64,000 nucleotides of DNA, taken from contig DASRJR010000174.1 in the NCBI GenBank assembly GCA_035649395.1, positions 1-64,000 on the forward strand, written 5' to 3'. Position 1 is the stretch's first letter, and every line of letters starts with the position of its first letter. Shown here piece by piece: positions 28,874 to 37,709 of this stretch. Under the pieces are notes generated by a model. That model had not been told where the DNA came from, searched no databases, and worked only from the letters and a program-made list of their open reading frames with translations. A program made the translations under genes and the position numbers. The stretch comes from Gp6-AA40 sp035649395. Lineage in GTDB: Bacteria > Acidobacteriota > Vicinamibacteria > Vicinamibacterales > UBA2999.

Positions 28874-29389
28874 ATGCGAGCGAACATGTTCCTGGGAATG
28901 GCGGGCGCGACAGCCGGGGTAGCCCTCCTCTTTGCCGCGGCGACGTCGGTGTCGGCGGCCTCGGCGACTGCCAACCTGGGTGTCAGCGCGACCGTGACGA
29001 ACAACTGCACCATCAGCACGTCGGCGCTGGCGTTTGGCTCCTACGACCCGGTCGGGACCAACGCATCGACGAACCTCGATGGAACGGGCAACGTGGCGGT
29101 GGCCTGCACCAAGGGTACGACCGCGACGGTCGGCCTCGGTCTCGGGTCGAATGCCTCGGGCAGCACTCGCCGCCTGACCGACGGATCCGGGAACTACCTC
29201 ACCTACGAGCTGTATCAGGACTCCGGTCACGTGACGGTGTGGGGCAACGCGGGCGCCGGTCTGCTCTCGCCGGCGGCCGCCCCGTCCAAGGCTGCGCGCA
29301 ATTTCACCGTCTACGGCCAGGTCGTCAGCAATCAGGACGTGACCGCCGGCAGCTACAGCGACACGGTCGTCGCGACGGTCAACTTCTAG
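28874..29389 (+). CDS. Spore coat U domain pilin-like protein (archaic chaperone-usher pilus subunit)
   Basis: A 171-residue secreted SCPU-family protein, like CsuA/B major pilins. The signal peptide ends SVSAASA (about residue 30). The pair VSATVTNNCTI and VAVACTKG supplies the conserved disulfide. The C-terminus FTVYGQV-SNQDVTAGSYSDTVVATVNF is the hallmark of the family. The ATG at 28874 follows GGGA. First gene of the pilus operon. Confidence 0.93.
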   Translation: MRANMFLGMAGATAGVALLFAAATSVSAASATANLGVSATVTNNCTISTSALAFGSYDPVGTNASTNLDGTGNVAVACTKGTTATVGLGLGSNASGSTRRLTDGSGNYLTYELYQDSGHVTVWGNAGAGLLSPAAAPSKAARNFTVYGQVVSNQDVTAGSYSDTVVATVNF

Positions 29390-29417
29390 CAAGGTCGATG
29401 CGTACGCGGCCGATACT

Positions 29418-30206
29418 GTGGCCGTGAGGCACCAATGCAGAACAGCCAGGACGCCGGCCCGCGTATTCCGGCTCCTGGCGATCGTCAGCGCGGCAGTCGC
29501 GATGCTGGGAGGTGGTGGGGCATCGCTGGCATCAGCGGCGACGTTCACCGTCGATCCCACCCAGATCTTCCTGCGCAATCGAACCGGCAGCGTTCTACTG
29601 ACGCTCCACAACCAGAGCGCCGACTCGCTCAGCTTCCAGCTCTCGGTGTTCGCGTGGACGCAGAGCAGCACCGGCGAGATGCAGCTGCAGCCGACGCAGG
29701 ACATCGTGTTCTTTCCGCCGCTGCTGACGCTGAAGCCGTCGGAAACGAGACGCGTGCGCGTGGGAACCGCGACAACGTTCGACGCCAAGGAGAAGTCCTA
29801 CCGGATTTTCGTCGAGGAATTGCCGCCGACGGACGCGCCAAAGGGTGTGCGCGTGTTGACGAAGATGGGCATCCCCATCTTCCTGCGTCCGGTGAAAGAG
29901 GTTGCCACAGCTTCGCTGACCGATCTGCGGCAGCAGAACGGCCAGCTGAAATTCACGCTCTCGAACGAGGGGACGGTGCATTTCGTGCCTCGCAATATCA
30001 AGGTGCGAGGACTGGCCGGGTCGAAGACGGCATTCGAGCGCGAGCTCGAGGGCTGGTATCTGCTGGCGGGGGGCCGGCGCGATTTCGAGACGGCGTTGCC
30101 GAAGGATGCATGCGCGCAGGTGACATCGATCATCGTCGACGTGCAGTTCGAGTCGAACCAGGTGCAGGAACGCCTGCAGACACCGACTGGAGCGTGCGCG
30201 CGCTGA
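29418..30206 (+). CDS. Periplasmic pilus-assembly chaperone (CsuC/PapD-like)
   Basis: A 262-residue exported chaperone with a two-Ig-domain (FGS/archaic) architecture. After a signal sequence ending ASLASAA (about 40), FTVDPTQIFLRNRTGSVLLTLHNQ begins domain 1. LTLKPSETRRVRVG and KSYRIFVEELPP are PapD-family landmarks, and domain 2 starts near FLRPVKE. It would stabilise the SCPU subunits by donor-strand complementation. GTG 29418 or GTG 29424 are both possible starts. It overlaps the usher by 13 nt. Confidence 0.9.
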   Translation: MAVRHQCRTARTPARVFRLLAIVSAAVAMLGGGGASLASAATFTVDPTQIFLRNRTGSVLLTLHNQSADSLSFQLSVFAWTQSSTGEMQLQPTQDIVFFPPLLTLKPSETRRVRVGTATTFDAKEKSYRIFVEELPPTDAPKGVRVLTKMGIPIFLRPVKEVATASLTDLRQQNGQLKFTLSNEGTVHFVPRNIKVRGLAGSKTAFERELEGWYLLAGGRRDFETALPKDACAQVTSIIVDVQFESNQVQERLQTPTGACAR

Positions 30207-32503
30207 TCGCGCGGCGGTCGTGGATCGCCTTCATCCTCGTATGCGCCCTCCTGATGACACCGAGGTTCGCGGCCGCAGAAGACCAGCGCGCGATGCTCGA
30301 GCTCGTCGTGAATCAGGTGTCGGTCGGCGAATCCATCGTGGTCCTTCGCGATAAGGACGCCTTCGTTCCGATCACCGCACTCACACAGGCCGGGCTGAAC
30401 GGGTTTGGCGGACGCCGCGAACAGGTCGGCAGCGAGGAATTCGTCTCGCTGGCCTCACTCGCCCCCGATTTGTCGTTCTCGGTCGACGAACTCGATCTTC
30501 GGTTGAACATCACCGCGTCGCCGTCGCTGCTCGGCCGCACGATTCGCGACCTGTGGAACGGTGCCCCAGCGAATCTCATCTATCGACGTGACACGTCCGG
30601 CTACGCGAACTACTCCCTCAATTGGCACACCGGAAATCACGCCGACCTGTTTACCGAATCCGCCATCAGCTACCGCGGGGGGTCGATTTACAACACGTTT
30701 TCGGCCACCGAGCGCTCGGCGATTCGTGGTCTCACCAACGTGACCCTCGACCGTCGTCGAGGGTTGCAGCGTTGGACGCTCGGCGACAGCCTGGCATACA
30801 GCGGTCCCCTCGGCGGCGACGCGTGGATCGGCGGACTGAGCGTGACCAAGGAGTTCTCGATCGACCCGTATTACGTGCGCTATCCCACGCTGTCGCTCTC
30901 GACGCCGATCGCGGTTCCGTCGGTGATGGAAGTCCAGGTCAACGGGCAGGTCGTGAGTCAGGAACGGGTGGCGCCGGGACGCCTGGACGTGCGCAATCTC
31001 CCACTGACGTTGGGCCGCAACGATGCCCGAATCATCGTCCGCGACGCCTTCGGCCAGACGCGCGAGCTCTCCTCCAGCTACTACCTGACGACCACCGCGC
31101 TCGCGACCGGCGTGCACGACTATCAGTACAACGTCGGCTTCCGTCGAGTCGGCGTCGGCGAGAAGAACTGGGACTATCGAGCGCCGGTCCTGCTCGCGAG
31201 GCATCGAATTGGTGTGACGAACTCGCTGACGGCCGGTGGACGCGTGGAACTGGACCCGGGTCGACTGATCAGCGGGGGCCCTTCGCTCAACGTCCGCGTT
31301 CCCTTCGGCGAAGTGGAAGCCGCGTCGTCTGTGAGCCGCCGGAACAACGAGTGGGGCACGGCACACAGAACTGCCTTCAACTACTCGAGCCGGCCGATCA
31401 GTGCCGGTGGCTCGATCATGGTCGCGAGCCGCCGATATGCGACGCTCACTCCGAATGTGGTGAACGAGGACCCTGCCACACAGGCAAATCTGTACGCGAG
31501 CACGTCGGTCCTGAAGGCACTCGGCCTCACGTTGCAGCATTCGATGACGCGAATGCATCAGGGATTGAGGCGCGAGCGGTCGGGACTTCTGGCCTCCATT
31601 CACGTCAGCCGAAACGTCGAACTGACCGGGAGCGTCACGCGCACGCGAGACGAACACGGCCGCGGGCGCGAGGTGTATGGCGGGCTGACGGTGCTGTTCG
31701 GACGGGCGTCTGCCACGGTGTCGAGGACGCGAGACGACCGCGGCACGCGCACCGCGTTGGACGCGCAGCAAGCATTGCCCGTCGGTGCCGGCTATGGCTA
31801 CCAGATGCACGTCGAGGAAGGTTCGACGGACGTCATGACGGGCGTAGCGCGGTATCAGACTCAGCATGGACGATATGAGCTGCGCCAGGAAACCATCGGC
31901 AACCAGACGGCGACCACGCTGAGTGCGATGGGCAGCGTCGTCGGGATCGGTGGCGGGCTCTACGCCACGCGTCCGGTCCAACAGAGCTTCGCGTTGGTTC
32001 GGGTGCCCGGCGTCGAAGGAGTGCGCGCGTTCTCGAGCCACCAGGAAATCGGCAAGACGGGGCGGCGCGGCGACGTGCTCGTGCCCGACCTGCAGGCGTA
32101 CTACGGCAATCTTCTGAACATCGCCGATGGCGATGTTCCCCTTCACTACGCGGTCGGCGACGCCGGCATGACGCTCGCGCCCCCGTATCGGGGCGGCGCC
32201 GTGGCGCTCTTCGATGTGCAGAAGGTGCAGCGCGTGCTTGGCCGTATCAAGGTGAGCAACGGGCGCGAAGAGAAGTATCAGCAGTACGGTGAGCTCACGG
32301 TCACCACGGTGAGCGGACGGAGCTACGGTTCACCGGTGGGCAGTGACGGCACGTTCTACTTCGAGAACCTGCCGAACGGCGCCTACGATGCCGTGATGCA
32401 GTATCGCGACGTGCGATGTACGTTCCGATTGACCGTTCCCGACTCGAAGGACACCACGGTCGATCTCGGTACAGTGCGATGCACACCGGATGGTGGTCGA
32501 TGA
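30194..32503 (+). CDS. Outer membrane usher of an archaic chaperone-usher pilus (CsuD-like)
   Basis: A 769-residue outer membrane usher. The GTG at 30194 yields a clean signal peptide (RRSWIAFILVCALLMTPRFAAAE), while the same frame runs open far upstream inside the chaperone gene and is not coding there. The barrel region includes GDSLAYSGPLGGDAWIGGLSVTKEFSIDPYY. The plug segment has PSVMEVQVNGQVVSQERVAPG, and DGTFYFENLPNGAYDAVMQY is a C-terminal plug-like domain. It secretes and assembles the pilin subunits. It overlaps the following pilin by 4 nt (ATGA). Confidence 0.92.
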   Translation: MRALIARRSWIAFILVCALLMTPRFAAAEDQRAMLELVVNQVSVGESIVVLRDKDAFVPITALTQAGLNGFGGRREQVGSEEFVSLASLAPDLSFSVDELDLRLNITASPSLLGRTIRDLWNGAPANLIYRRDTSGYANYSLNWHTGNHADLFTESAISYRGGSIYNTFSATERSAIRGLTNVTLDRRRGLQRWTLGDSLAYSGPLGGDAWIGGLSVTKEFSIDPYYVRYPTLSLSTPIAVPSVMEVQVNGQVVSQERVAPGRLDVRNLPLTLGRNDARIIVRDAFGQTRELSSSYYLTTTALATGVHDYQYNVGFRRVGVGEKNWDYRAPVLLARHRIGVTNSLTAGGRVELDPGRLISGGPSLNVRVPFGEVEAASSVSRRNNEWGTAHRTAFNYSSRPISAGGSIMVASRRYATLTPNVVNEDPATQANLYASTSVLKALGLTLQHSMTRMHQGLRRERSGLLASIHVSRNVELTGSVTRTRDEHGRGREVYGGLTVLFGRASATVSRTRDDRGTRTALDAQQALPVGAGYGYQMHVEEGSTDVMTGVARYQTQHGRYELRQETIGNQTATTLSAMGSVVGIGGGLYATRPVQQSFALVRVPGVEGVRAFSSHQEIGKTGRRGDVLVPDLQAYYGNLLNIADGDVPLHYAVGDAGMTLAPPYRGGAVALFDVQKVQRVLGRIKVSNGREEKYQQYGELTVTTVSGRSYGSPVGSDGTFYFENLPNGAYDAVMQYRDVRCTFRLTVPDSKDTTVDLGTVRCTPDGGR

Positions 32504-32961
32504 AGTGGGCGTGCGCCCTCGTCGCAACCGCCGCCGTGATGGGTGTGCTTGGCGGCGCGAGCGCCGAGGCCGCACCGACGTGCACCATCTCCACCACATC
32601 GGTGAACTTCGGCACTTACGACGTGTTTGCGAGTTCCGCGACCGATTCGACCGGCACCGTGACGATCACCTGCAACGGCGCGGCGCACAACATCGTCGTC
32701 ACGTTGAGCACCGGCGCAAGCGGCGCGTACAACCCGCGTACCATGACCGGCGGCGGCGAGACGCTGTCGTACAACCTGTATCGAGACGCTGCGCGCACGA
32801 GCATTTGGGGTGACGGAACAGGCGGGACGTCGACCTACACCGATGCCAATCCTCCGAACAACACGACCATCCCCATCACCGTGTATGGTCGCGTGCCGGC
32901 AGGTCAGGATGTGAGCGCCGGGGGGTACTCGGATACGGTTTCGGCGGTGATCAATTTCTGA
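32500..32961 (+). CDS. Second spore coat U domain protein (minor pilin or tip subunit)
   Basis: A 153-residue exported SCPU protein. The signal peptide ends GASAEA (about 23). Cysteines sit in PTCTISTTSVNFGTYDVF and VTITCNGA. The C-terminus PITVYGRVPAGQDVSAGGYSDTVSAVINF closely parallels the first pilin. The ATG at 32500 overlaps the usher stop (ATGA). Being after the usher, it may be the tip adhesin (CsuE-like), although it has only one SCPU domain. Confidence 0.9.
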   Translation: MKWACALVATAAVMGVLGGASAEAAPTCTISTTSVNFGTYDVFASSATDSTGTVTITCNGAAHNIVVTLSTGASGAYNPRTMTGGGETLSYNLYRDAARTSIWGDGTGGTSTYTDANPPNNTTIPITVYGRVPAGQDVSAGGYSDTVSAVINF

Positions 32962-32977
32962 GTGCCGATCAGAAATT
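32953..32977. terminator. Inverted repeat between two convergent pilin genes
   Basis: AATTTCTGA (32953-32961) and TCAGAAATT (32969-32977) are a perfect 9-bp inverted repeat with a 7-nt spacer. Each arm is the NF-stop end of one gene. It could act as a two-way terminator. Confidence 0.45.
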
Positions 32978-33277
32978 CACTGTCACCACACTCAGATCGG
33001 CGTGCGGCGCACCGGATGAAACGGGCGCCCCATTGCTCGTCGTCACCTGGACATCACGAGCGGCGCCCGTCGCGCACTGGAGTCGGAGGCGGGGAGCATC
33101 GCCTACGACTGGCTGCGCGTCGACGACACACGAGCGCACAACGGTCACACTGACCGTCAGCTGCGACTGCGTGGAATCAGCGACGAGCGGCGCGGTGGCC
33201 ATCATCGTGGTGAGCGCAACCAGTGCGCATGGCACTCGGTGATGGCCGATGACGGAGTCGCTACCCAACGTAAACAC
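32969..33277 (-). CDS. Truncated SCPU-like secreted protein
   Basis: A 102-residue exported protein, convergent with the pilin operon. A hydrophobic segment (CALVALTTMMATAPLVA) is the signal peptide. The mature part LTVSVTVVRSCVVDAQ and LRLQCATGA reproduces the SCPU cysteine pair, and it ends SVVTVNF like the pilins. The middle and much of the C-terminal half of an SCPU domain are missing. The start is GTG 33277, with GTG 33235 as an alternative. It may be a minor pilin, an assembly modulator or a decaying paralogue. Confidence 0.65.
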   Translation of the reverse strand: MFTLGSDSVIGHHRVPCALVALTTMMATAPLVADSTQSQLTVSVTVVRSCVVDAQPVVGDAPRLRLQCATGAARDVQVTTSNGAPVSSGAPHADLSVVTVNF

Positions 33278-33566
33278 CTTTCAAGACCTGCGGTGACGCC
33301 TCTTCACCAAACCGGATCGACGGCAACGCGGCGATCAGTGAATCAAGGCTCATTGATCGCGGAAGCCGCAGCAGCGCCGTCCGCGTCTCATCGTCGTCGC
33401 GCTGAAGCTGCAACCAGACGAACGGGCCGTCTGTGTGAATGCCCTGAACGCGGGAATGCCATTCGCCGTGTTCAGTCGATACCGATGCCCCATCGAGCAT
33501 CGCGAACAAACGATCTGTGTCCGAAACAACCTCCCTGTGATCGAGTACGCGGGCCGCTTCCGACAT
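33261..33566 (-). CDS. Small protein of unknown function upstream of the SCPU-like gene
   Basis: A 101-residue protein I do not recognise. It is predicted alpha/beta, with HSRVQGIHTDGPFVWLQLQRDDDE and ALLRLPRSMSLDSLIAALPSI. There is no signal peptide. The start at 33566 is chosen because GGAGG lies 7 nt upstream; the ATG two codons earlier is too close to that site. It overlaps the SCPU-like gene by 17 nt, and a TTGACA-containing promoter lies at 33654-33682. The regular expression signals argue that it is real. Confidence 0.6.
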   Translation of the reverse strand: MSEAARVLDHREVVSDTDRLFAMLDGASVSTEHGEWHSRVQGIHTDGPFVWLQLQRDDDETRTALLRLPRSMSLDSLIAALPSIRFGEEASPQVLKGVYVG

Positions 33567-33653
33567 GCGCATCCTCCAAGAGAGACACGGTCGTGAACCG
33601 TACGGGTTTCACAAACCTGGCCAGATTGATTCAGGAGGGGGAAGGTGAGCAGT

Positions 33654-33682
33654 AACCTATTGATCCAGCAGCGGCTTGTCAA
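33654..33682 (-). promoter_or_regulatory. Candidate promoter for the 33566-32969 two-gene unit
   Basis: On the minus strand: TTGACA (33682-33677), 17-bp spacer, TAGGTT (33659-33654). The -35 is perfect and the -10 weak. The leader would be about 80 nt. The rest of 33567-33851 shows no gene. Confidence 0.5.
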
Positions 33683-33851
33683 CAGATTGCTGCAGCCGGT
33701 CGGCGGCGAATCGATGAGCAAAGTGTGCGGAAGCGGCAGACATTAGGTTCGCGATTTGTGCCACAACCGCACGCCCGAAATTGCGGATCAGGGGAACCGC
33801 TCGCGTCCGCACGGTATGAGGGTCCGCCATCAGGGTTCTCCGCACCTGACG

Positions 33852-35816
33852 TCAGTGCTCGTCCTGATACTGCTCTTTCAGCTTCGCGATTACGGCGGGA
33901 TCCGCAAGTGTCGTCGTGTCGCCAAGCGCTTTCCCTTCAGCGATATCACGCAACAGGCGACGCATGATCTTCCCTGATCGAGTCTTCGGGAGATCGGCCG
34001 CGAAGATGACGTCATCAGGCCGCGCAATGGCGCCGATTTTCTTGACGACGTGATCCTTCAGTTCGGCCATAAGCACCTCGGTGCCGTGCGTCCCCTCTTT
34101 CAGCGTGACGAACGCCGCCACCGCCTGACCCTTGATCTCGTGTGGTCGGCCGACGACGGCCGCTTCGGCGACGCGCGGATGATCGACCAGCGCACTCTCG
34201 ACTTCCATCGTGCCGATACGGTGCCCCGCGACATTCAGCACATCGTCAACGCGGCCGAGCAGCCAGAAGAACCCGTCCTCATCGCGTTTCGCGCCGTCGC
34301 CGGTGAAGTACACATCCGGCGTCCAGCGGCTCCAGTACTGAGTCACATAGCGCTGCGGATCACCGTAGATGCCGCGCAGCATCGACGGCCATGGACGCGT
34401 CAGCGCGAGGAGCCCGCCGCCAGCGCCGGTGATCGAATCGCCCTTCTCGGTTTTGATCTCCGCCTTGATGCCAGGAAACGGTCGCGTCGCCGAGCCCGGC
34501 TTCGTCGTCGTGAGTCCTGGCAGCGGCGTGATCATGATCGCGCCAGTCTCCGTCTGCCACCAGGTGTCGACGACCGGGCAGCGCTCACCGCCAACGTAGC
34601 GGTGGTACCACACCCACGCTTCAGGGTTGATCGGCTCACCCACTGACCCGAGCAGCCGCAAGCTCGTCAGCTCACGACGCATCGGCCACTCGGTGCCCCA
34701 CCGCATGAACGCGCGGATCGCGGTCGGCGCCGTGTAGAAGATCGTGACGCCATATCGTTCGACGATCTGCCACAAGCGATCGCGCCCGGGCCAATCCGGC
34801 GCGCCCTCGTACATGACCACCGTGGCGCCGTTGGCCAACGGACCGTAGACCACGTAGCTGTGACCGGTGACCCAGCCGATGTCTGCCGTGCACCAATACA
34901 CATCGTCTTCTTTCAGATCGAACACCCACTTCGTGGTGGCGTAGGTGCCGACGAGATAGCCGCCCGTCGTGTGGACGATGCCCTTGGGTTTCCCTGTGGT
35001 ACCCGAGGTGTAGAGGATGTACAGCATGTCCTCGGCGTTCATCTTCTCGGGCTCGCAGTTGTGACTGGCGTCCTGCATCAGCCGGTGGTACCAGTGATCG
35101 CGTCCTTCCTTCACGTGCACTTCGACGGGCGCGCCGTGCAGCCGCTGCACGATGACGACGTGCTGGATGGAAGGCGTGTCGGTCAACGCATCGTCGACCA
35201 TCTTTTTCAGCGGCACGACCTGACCGCGGCGCCAGCCGCCGTCAGCGGTAACGAGCACGGTGGCCTGGGCGTCGTTGATGCGATCGCGCAGCGATTCGGA
35301 GCTGAAGCCGCCGAAGACGACGGAATGGACCGCACCGATACGGGCGCACGCGAGCATGGCGATCGCCAGCTCCGGCACGAGCGGCAGATAGAGCGCCACA
35401 CGATCACCACGCTTGACCCCGAGCGACTTGAGCACGTTGGCGAACTGGCTGACCTGACGGAACAGATCGAAATACGTCAGCGTGCGTCGATCGCCGGGTT
35501 CACCCTCCCAGATGATCGCGGCCTTGTTCCGTCGTGGACCGCGCGCATGGCGGTCGACGCAGTTCACACACGCGTTGAGCGTACCGTCGGCGAACCACGT
35601 CGCGTGCGGCGGATCCCACGTGAGCACGCGCGTCCATTTCGAGAACCACTCGAGCTCGTCGGCGAAGCCGGCCCAGAACCCTTCGGGATCGCGGTCGGCC
35701 CGCTCGTAGATGCGCTCGTCTCGCACGTTGGCTTGTGCCGTGAATGCCTCGGCTGGTGGAAACGTGCGGTCTTCCTTGAGCAGATCGGCAATCTCGATCG
35801 GCGGCTGCTGACTCAT
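33852..35816 (-). CDS. acs: Acetyl-CoA synthetase (AMP-forming)
   Basis: A 654-residue adenylate-forming enzyme that activates acetate to acetyl-CoA. It has the phosphate loop YTSGTTGKPKG, the A5-type motif DTWWQTETG, the hinge GRVDDVLNVAGHRIGT and the C-terminal PKTRSGKIMRR, whose second lysine is the known acetylation site in homologues. Length is typical. A TAGTAT box lies 12 nt before the ATG, so its message may be leaderless, or it may read on from the membrane-protein gene 31 nt upstream. Confidence 0.97.
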   Translation of the reverse strand: MSQQPPIEIADLLKEDRTFPPAEAFTAQANVRDERIYERADRDPEGFWAGFADELEWFSKWTRVLTWDPPHATWFADGTLNACVNCVDRHARGPRRNKAAIIWEGEPGDRRTLTYFDLFRQVSQFANVLKSLGVKRGDRVALYLPLVPELAIAMLACARIGAVHSVVFGGFSSESLRDRINDAQATVLVTADGGWRRGQVVPLKKMVDDALTDTPSIQHVVIVQRLHGAPVEVHVKEGRDHWYHRLMQDASHNCEPEKMNAEDMLYILYTSGTTGKPKGIVHTTGGYLVGTYATTKWVFDLKEDDVYWCTADIGWVTGHSYVVYGPLANGATVVMYEGAPDWPGRDRLWQIVERYGVTIFYTAPTAIRAFMRWGTEWPMRRELTSLRLLGSVGEPINPEAWVWYHRYVGGERCPVVDTWWQTETGAIMITPLPGLTTTKPGSATRPFPGIKAEIKTEKGDSITGAGGGLLALTRPWPSMLRGIYGDPQRYVTQYWSRWTPDVYFTGDGAKRDEDGFFWLLGRVDDVLNVAGHRIGTMEVESALVDHPRVAEAAVVGRPHEIKGQAVAAFVTLKEGTHGTEVLMAELKDHVVKKIGAIARPDDVIFAADLPKTRSGKIMRRLLRDIAEGKALGDTTTLADPAVIAKLKEQYQDEH

Positions 35817-35847
35817 AGGCGGAACAGAATACTAGAAGAGCACCCGT

Positions 35848-36336
35848 CTATTGAGGCGGCAGCGGCGGCAGGCCACCAAGCGCCGGCGGCACATCGTTGC
35901 GGAAGAAGGCGGCGCCGAGCAGACCGCCGATCGTCGAGACGAGGCTCCCGACGAACAACCGCAACACGAACGACAGGACGTATTCGACCCAGGAGCTCGC
36001 GCCGCCCAGACCTTCGAACACGGTGCGGACCTCCGGTGGCATGTCCGGCGCGCTGCGGAGGACCATCTCCGCCATGCCTTCCTGGAGAGGCCTGAACAAC
36101 GCGCTCAGCGCCAGAGCCGCGATCAGCCACACGAACGCGCCGCAGACTCCGGCCAAGAGTCCGGCGAGCGCGCCGCGACCAGCGGTGATCGTGCGAGGGT
36201 CATTCTGCTGATCGAGGTAGGCCGCGACGATGCCGCCGGCGACGATCCAGACACAGCAGCAGTTGGCGTATTTGACGATCGGGAGCGCCGACAGCACGCC
36301 GATGAACAGGCCGCCGAGCAGCGCAGCTTGCAGCAC
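35848..36336 (-). CDS. Small membrane protein of unknown function
   Basis: A 162-residue protein with about four hydrophobic segments: 1-20, 28-40 with three adjacent cysteines (YANCCCVWIVAGGIVAAYL), 52-80 (GALAGLLAGVCGAFVWLIAALALSAL in two halves), and 120-145. Glycines are spaced as in small DUF-type integral membrane proteins that contain an ALPIVxxxNCCC signature. The tail is Pro-rich. It lies between the inositol-phosphate synthase and acs genes on the same strand. No function is known. Confidence 0.8.
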   Translation of the reverse strand: MLQAALLGGLFIGVLSALPIVKYANCCCVWIVAGGIVAAYLDQQNDPRTITAGRGALAGLLAGVCGAFVWLIAALALSALFRPLQEGMAEMVLRSAPDMPPEVRTVFEGLGGASSWVEYVLSFVLRLFVGSLVSTIGGLLGAAFFRNDVPPALGGLPPLPPQ

Positions 36337-36379
36337 GGTGAGCGGCGGTTCAGCGGGATGTCACGTGGGCCGTCCGTGG

Positions 36380-37693
36380 CTAATCGTAGTACTCGCGACC
36401 AAGGTGCGTGATCAGCTCCTCGCCTTGCATGTATCGCAGCGTGTTCTTCAGCTTCATCAGCTGAATGAACAGATCGTGCTCGGGATACACCTCGGGAGCG
36501 TGCATCGGGCTCTTGAAGTAGAACGACAGCCACTCCTGGATCCCCGACATGCCGGCACGCTTCGCCAGATCCAGGAACAGCACCGAGTCGAGCACGATCG
36601 GCGCCGCCAGAATGCTGTCGCGGCACAGGAAGTTGATTTTGAGCTGCATCGGATAACCGAGCCATCCGATCAGATCGATGTTGTCCCAGCCTTCCTTGTT
36701 GTCGCCGCGCGGCGGGTAGTAGTTGATGCGAACGACGTGACAGAGATCGGCGTACAGATCCGGGTAGAGATGCGGCTGGAAGATGTACTCGAGCGCCGAT
36801 TTCTTGCTCTCTTCTTTCGTCTTGAACGACTCGGGATCGTCGAGCACTTCACCGTCGCGATTGCCGAGGATGTTCGTCGAGTACCAGCCCTTGACGCCGA
36901 GCAGTCGCGCCTTGAGTCCGGGCGCGATGATCGTCTTGATCAGCGTCTGCCCCGTCTTCATGTCGTTGCCCGCGAGCGGCGACTTCATTCGCGCTGCCAA
37001 CTCCAACATCGCGGGCACGTCGGCAGTCAGGTTCGGCGCCGCGTTCGCAAACGGCAGTCCTTCGCGGAGCGCCGCGTACGCATAGACCATGCTCGACGGA
37101 ATCGCATCGTCGCTCTGCTCGAGCGCTTTTTCGAAGGAGGCGACGGTCGCGTGCGCGGCGGTCTCCTTCATATAGACTTCCGTGCTCCCGCACCAGATCA
37201 TCACCATGCGGTCACAGCCGTGCTTCGTCTTGAATCCGCGGATGTCGGCGATCAGCTGCTCCGCCAGGTCGCGTTTGTTCTTGCCCTTCTTGACGTTCGG
37301 GCCGTCCAGGCGTTTGACGTAGCGCCGATCGAACACCGCCGGCATCGGCTTGACGGCTTCGAGCTCGCCGCGAACCTGATCGAGTTGTGATCCCTCCAGC
37401 ACACCGGCCGTCCGTGCGGCCGCATAGCAGTCCTCTTCGAAGATGTCCCAGCCGCCGAAGACGATGTCGTCGAGACCCGCCAGCGAAACGAAATCCTTGA
37501 TCTTCGGCGCGCGCCCTTCCGTCCGCTTGCCGAGCCGGATCGTGCCCATCTGCGTCAACGAGCCGATGGGAGGCGCAAGGCCTTTCCGAATGGCCATCAC
37601 GCCCGCGATGGTGGTAGTGCTGACGGCGCCAAGGCCGACCAGCAGCACGCCGAGTTTGCCGCGCGCTGGAGCGATCTCAACTGGTGGAGTCAC
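36380..37693 (-). CDS. Inositol-3-phosphate synthase
   Basis: A 437-residue NAD-dependent enzyme converting glucose-6-phosphate to myo-inositol-3-phosphate. The N-terminal Rossmann-like start is GVLLVGLGAVSTTTIAGV. AGNDMKTGQTLIKTI and WYSTNILGNRDGEVL are family core motifs, and NFLCRDSILAAPIVLD lies in the catalytic half. The length is of the archaeal/bacterial type. The GTG start is only 8 nt after a TATAGT box, suggesting a leaderless message. Together with the UbiA-type enzyme it hints at unusual polar lipids or glycans in this organism. Confidence 0.94.
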   Translation of the reverse strand: MTPPVEIAPARGKLGVLLVGLGAVSTTTIAGVMAIRKGLAPPIGSLTQMGTIRLGKRTEGRAPKIKDFVSLAGLDDIVFGGWDIFEEDCYAAARTAGVLEGSQLDQVRGELEAVKPMPAVFDRRYVKRLDGPNVKKGKNKRDLAEQLIADIRGFKTKHGCDRMVMIWCGSTEVYMKETAAHATVASFEKALEQSDDAIPSSMVYAYAALREGLPFANAAPNLTADVPAMLELAARMKSPLAGNDMKTGQTLIKTIIAPGLKARLLGVKGWYSTNILGNRDGEVLDDPESFKTKEESKKSALEYIFQPHLYPDLYADLCHVVRINYYPPRGDNKEGWDNIDLIGWLGYPMQLKINFLCRDSILAAPIVLDSVLFLDLAKRAGMSGIQEWLSFYFKSPMHAPEVYPEHDLFIQLMKLKNTLRYMQGEELITHLGREYYD

Positions 37694-37701
37694 AATCGGG
37701 C

Positions 37702-37707
37702 ACTATA
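37702..37707 (-). promoter_or_regulatory. -10 box directly before the inositol-phosphate synthase start
   Basis: TATAGT on the minus strand, ending 8 nt before the GTG at 37693. Transcription would begin at or within 1-2 nt of the start codon. No strong -35 is visible. Confidence 0.5.
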
Positions 37708-37709
37708 TC

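Noticed and set aside
29435..30193. N-terminal extension of the usher through the chaperone gene
   Set aside because: The chaperone frame there has a signal peptide and Ig motifs. The usher signal peptide begins only at GTG 30194.
30455..32146. 563-codon minus-strand open frame antisense to the usher
   Set aside because: Shadow of the usher gene, with Arg/His-rich composition and no family resemblance.
33239..33655. Plus-strand 138-codon frame opposite the 101-residue gene
   Set aside because: The minus-strand gene has a good ribosome site, a promoter with perfect -35 and sensible protein composition; the plus frame is Arg/Ser rich without signals.
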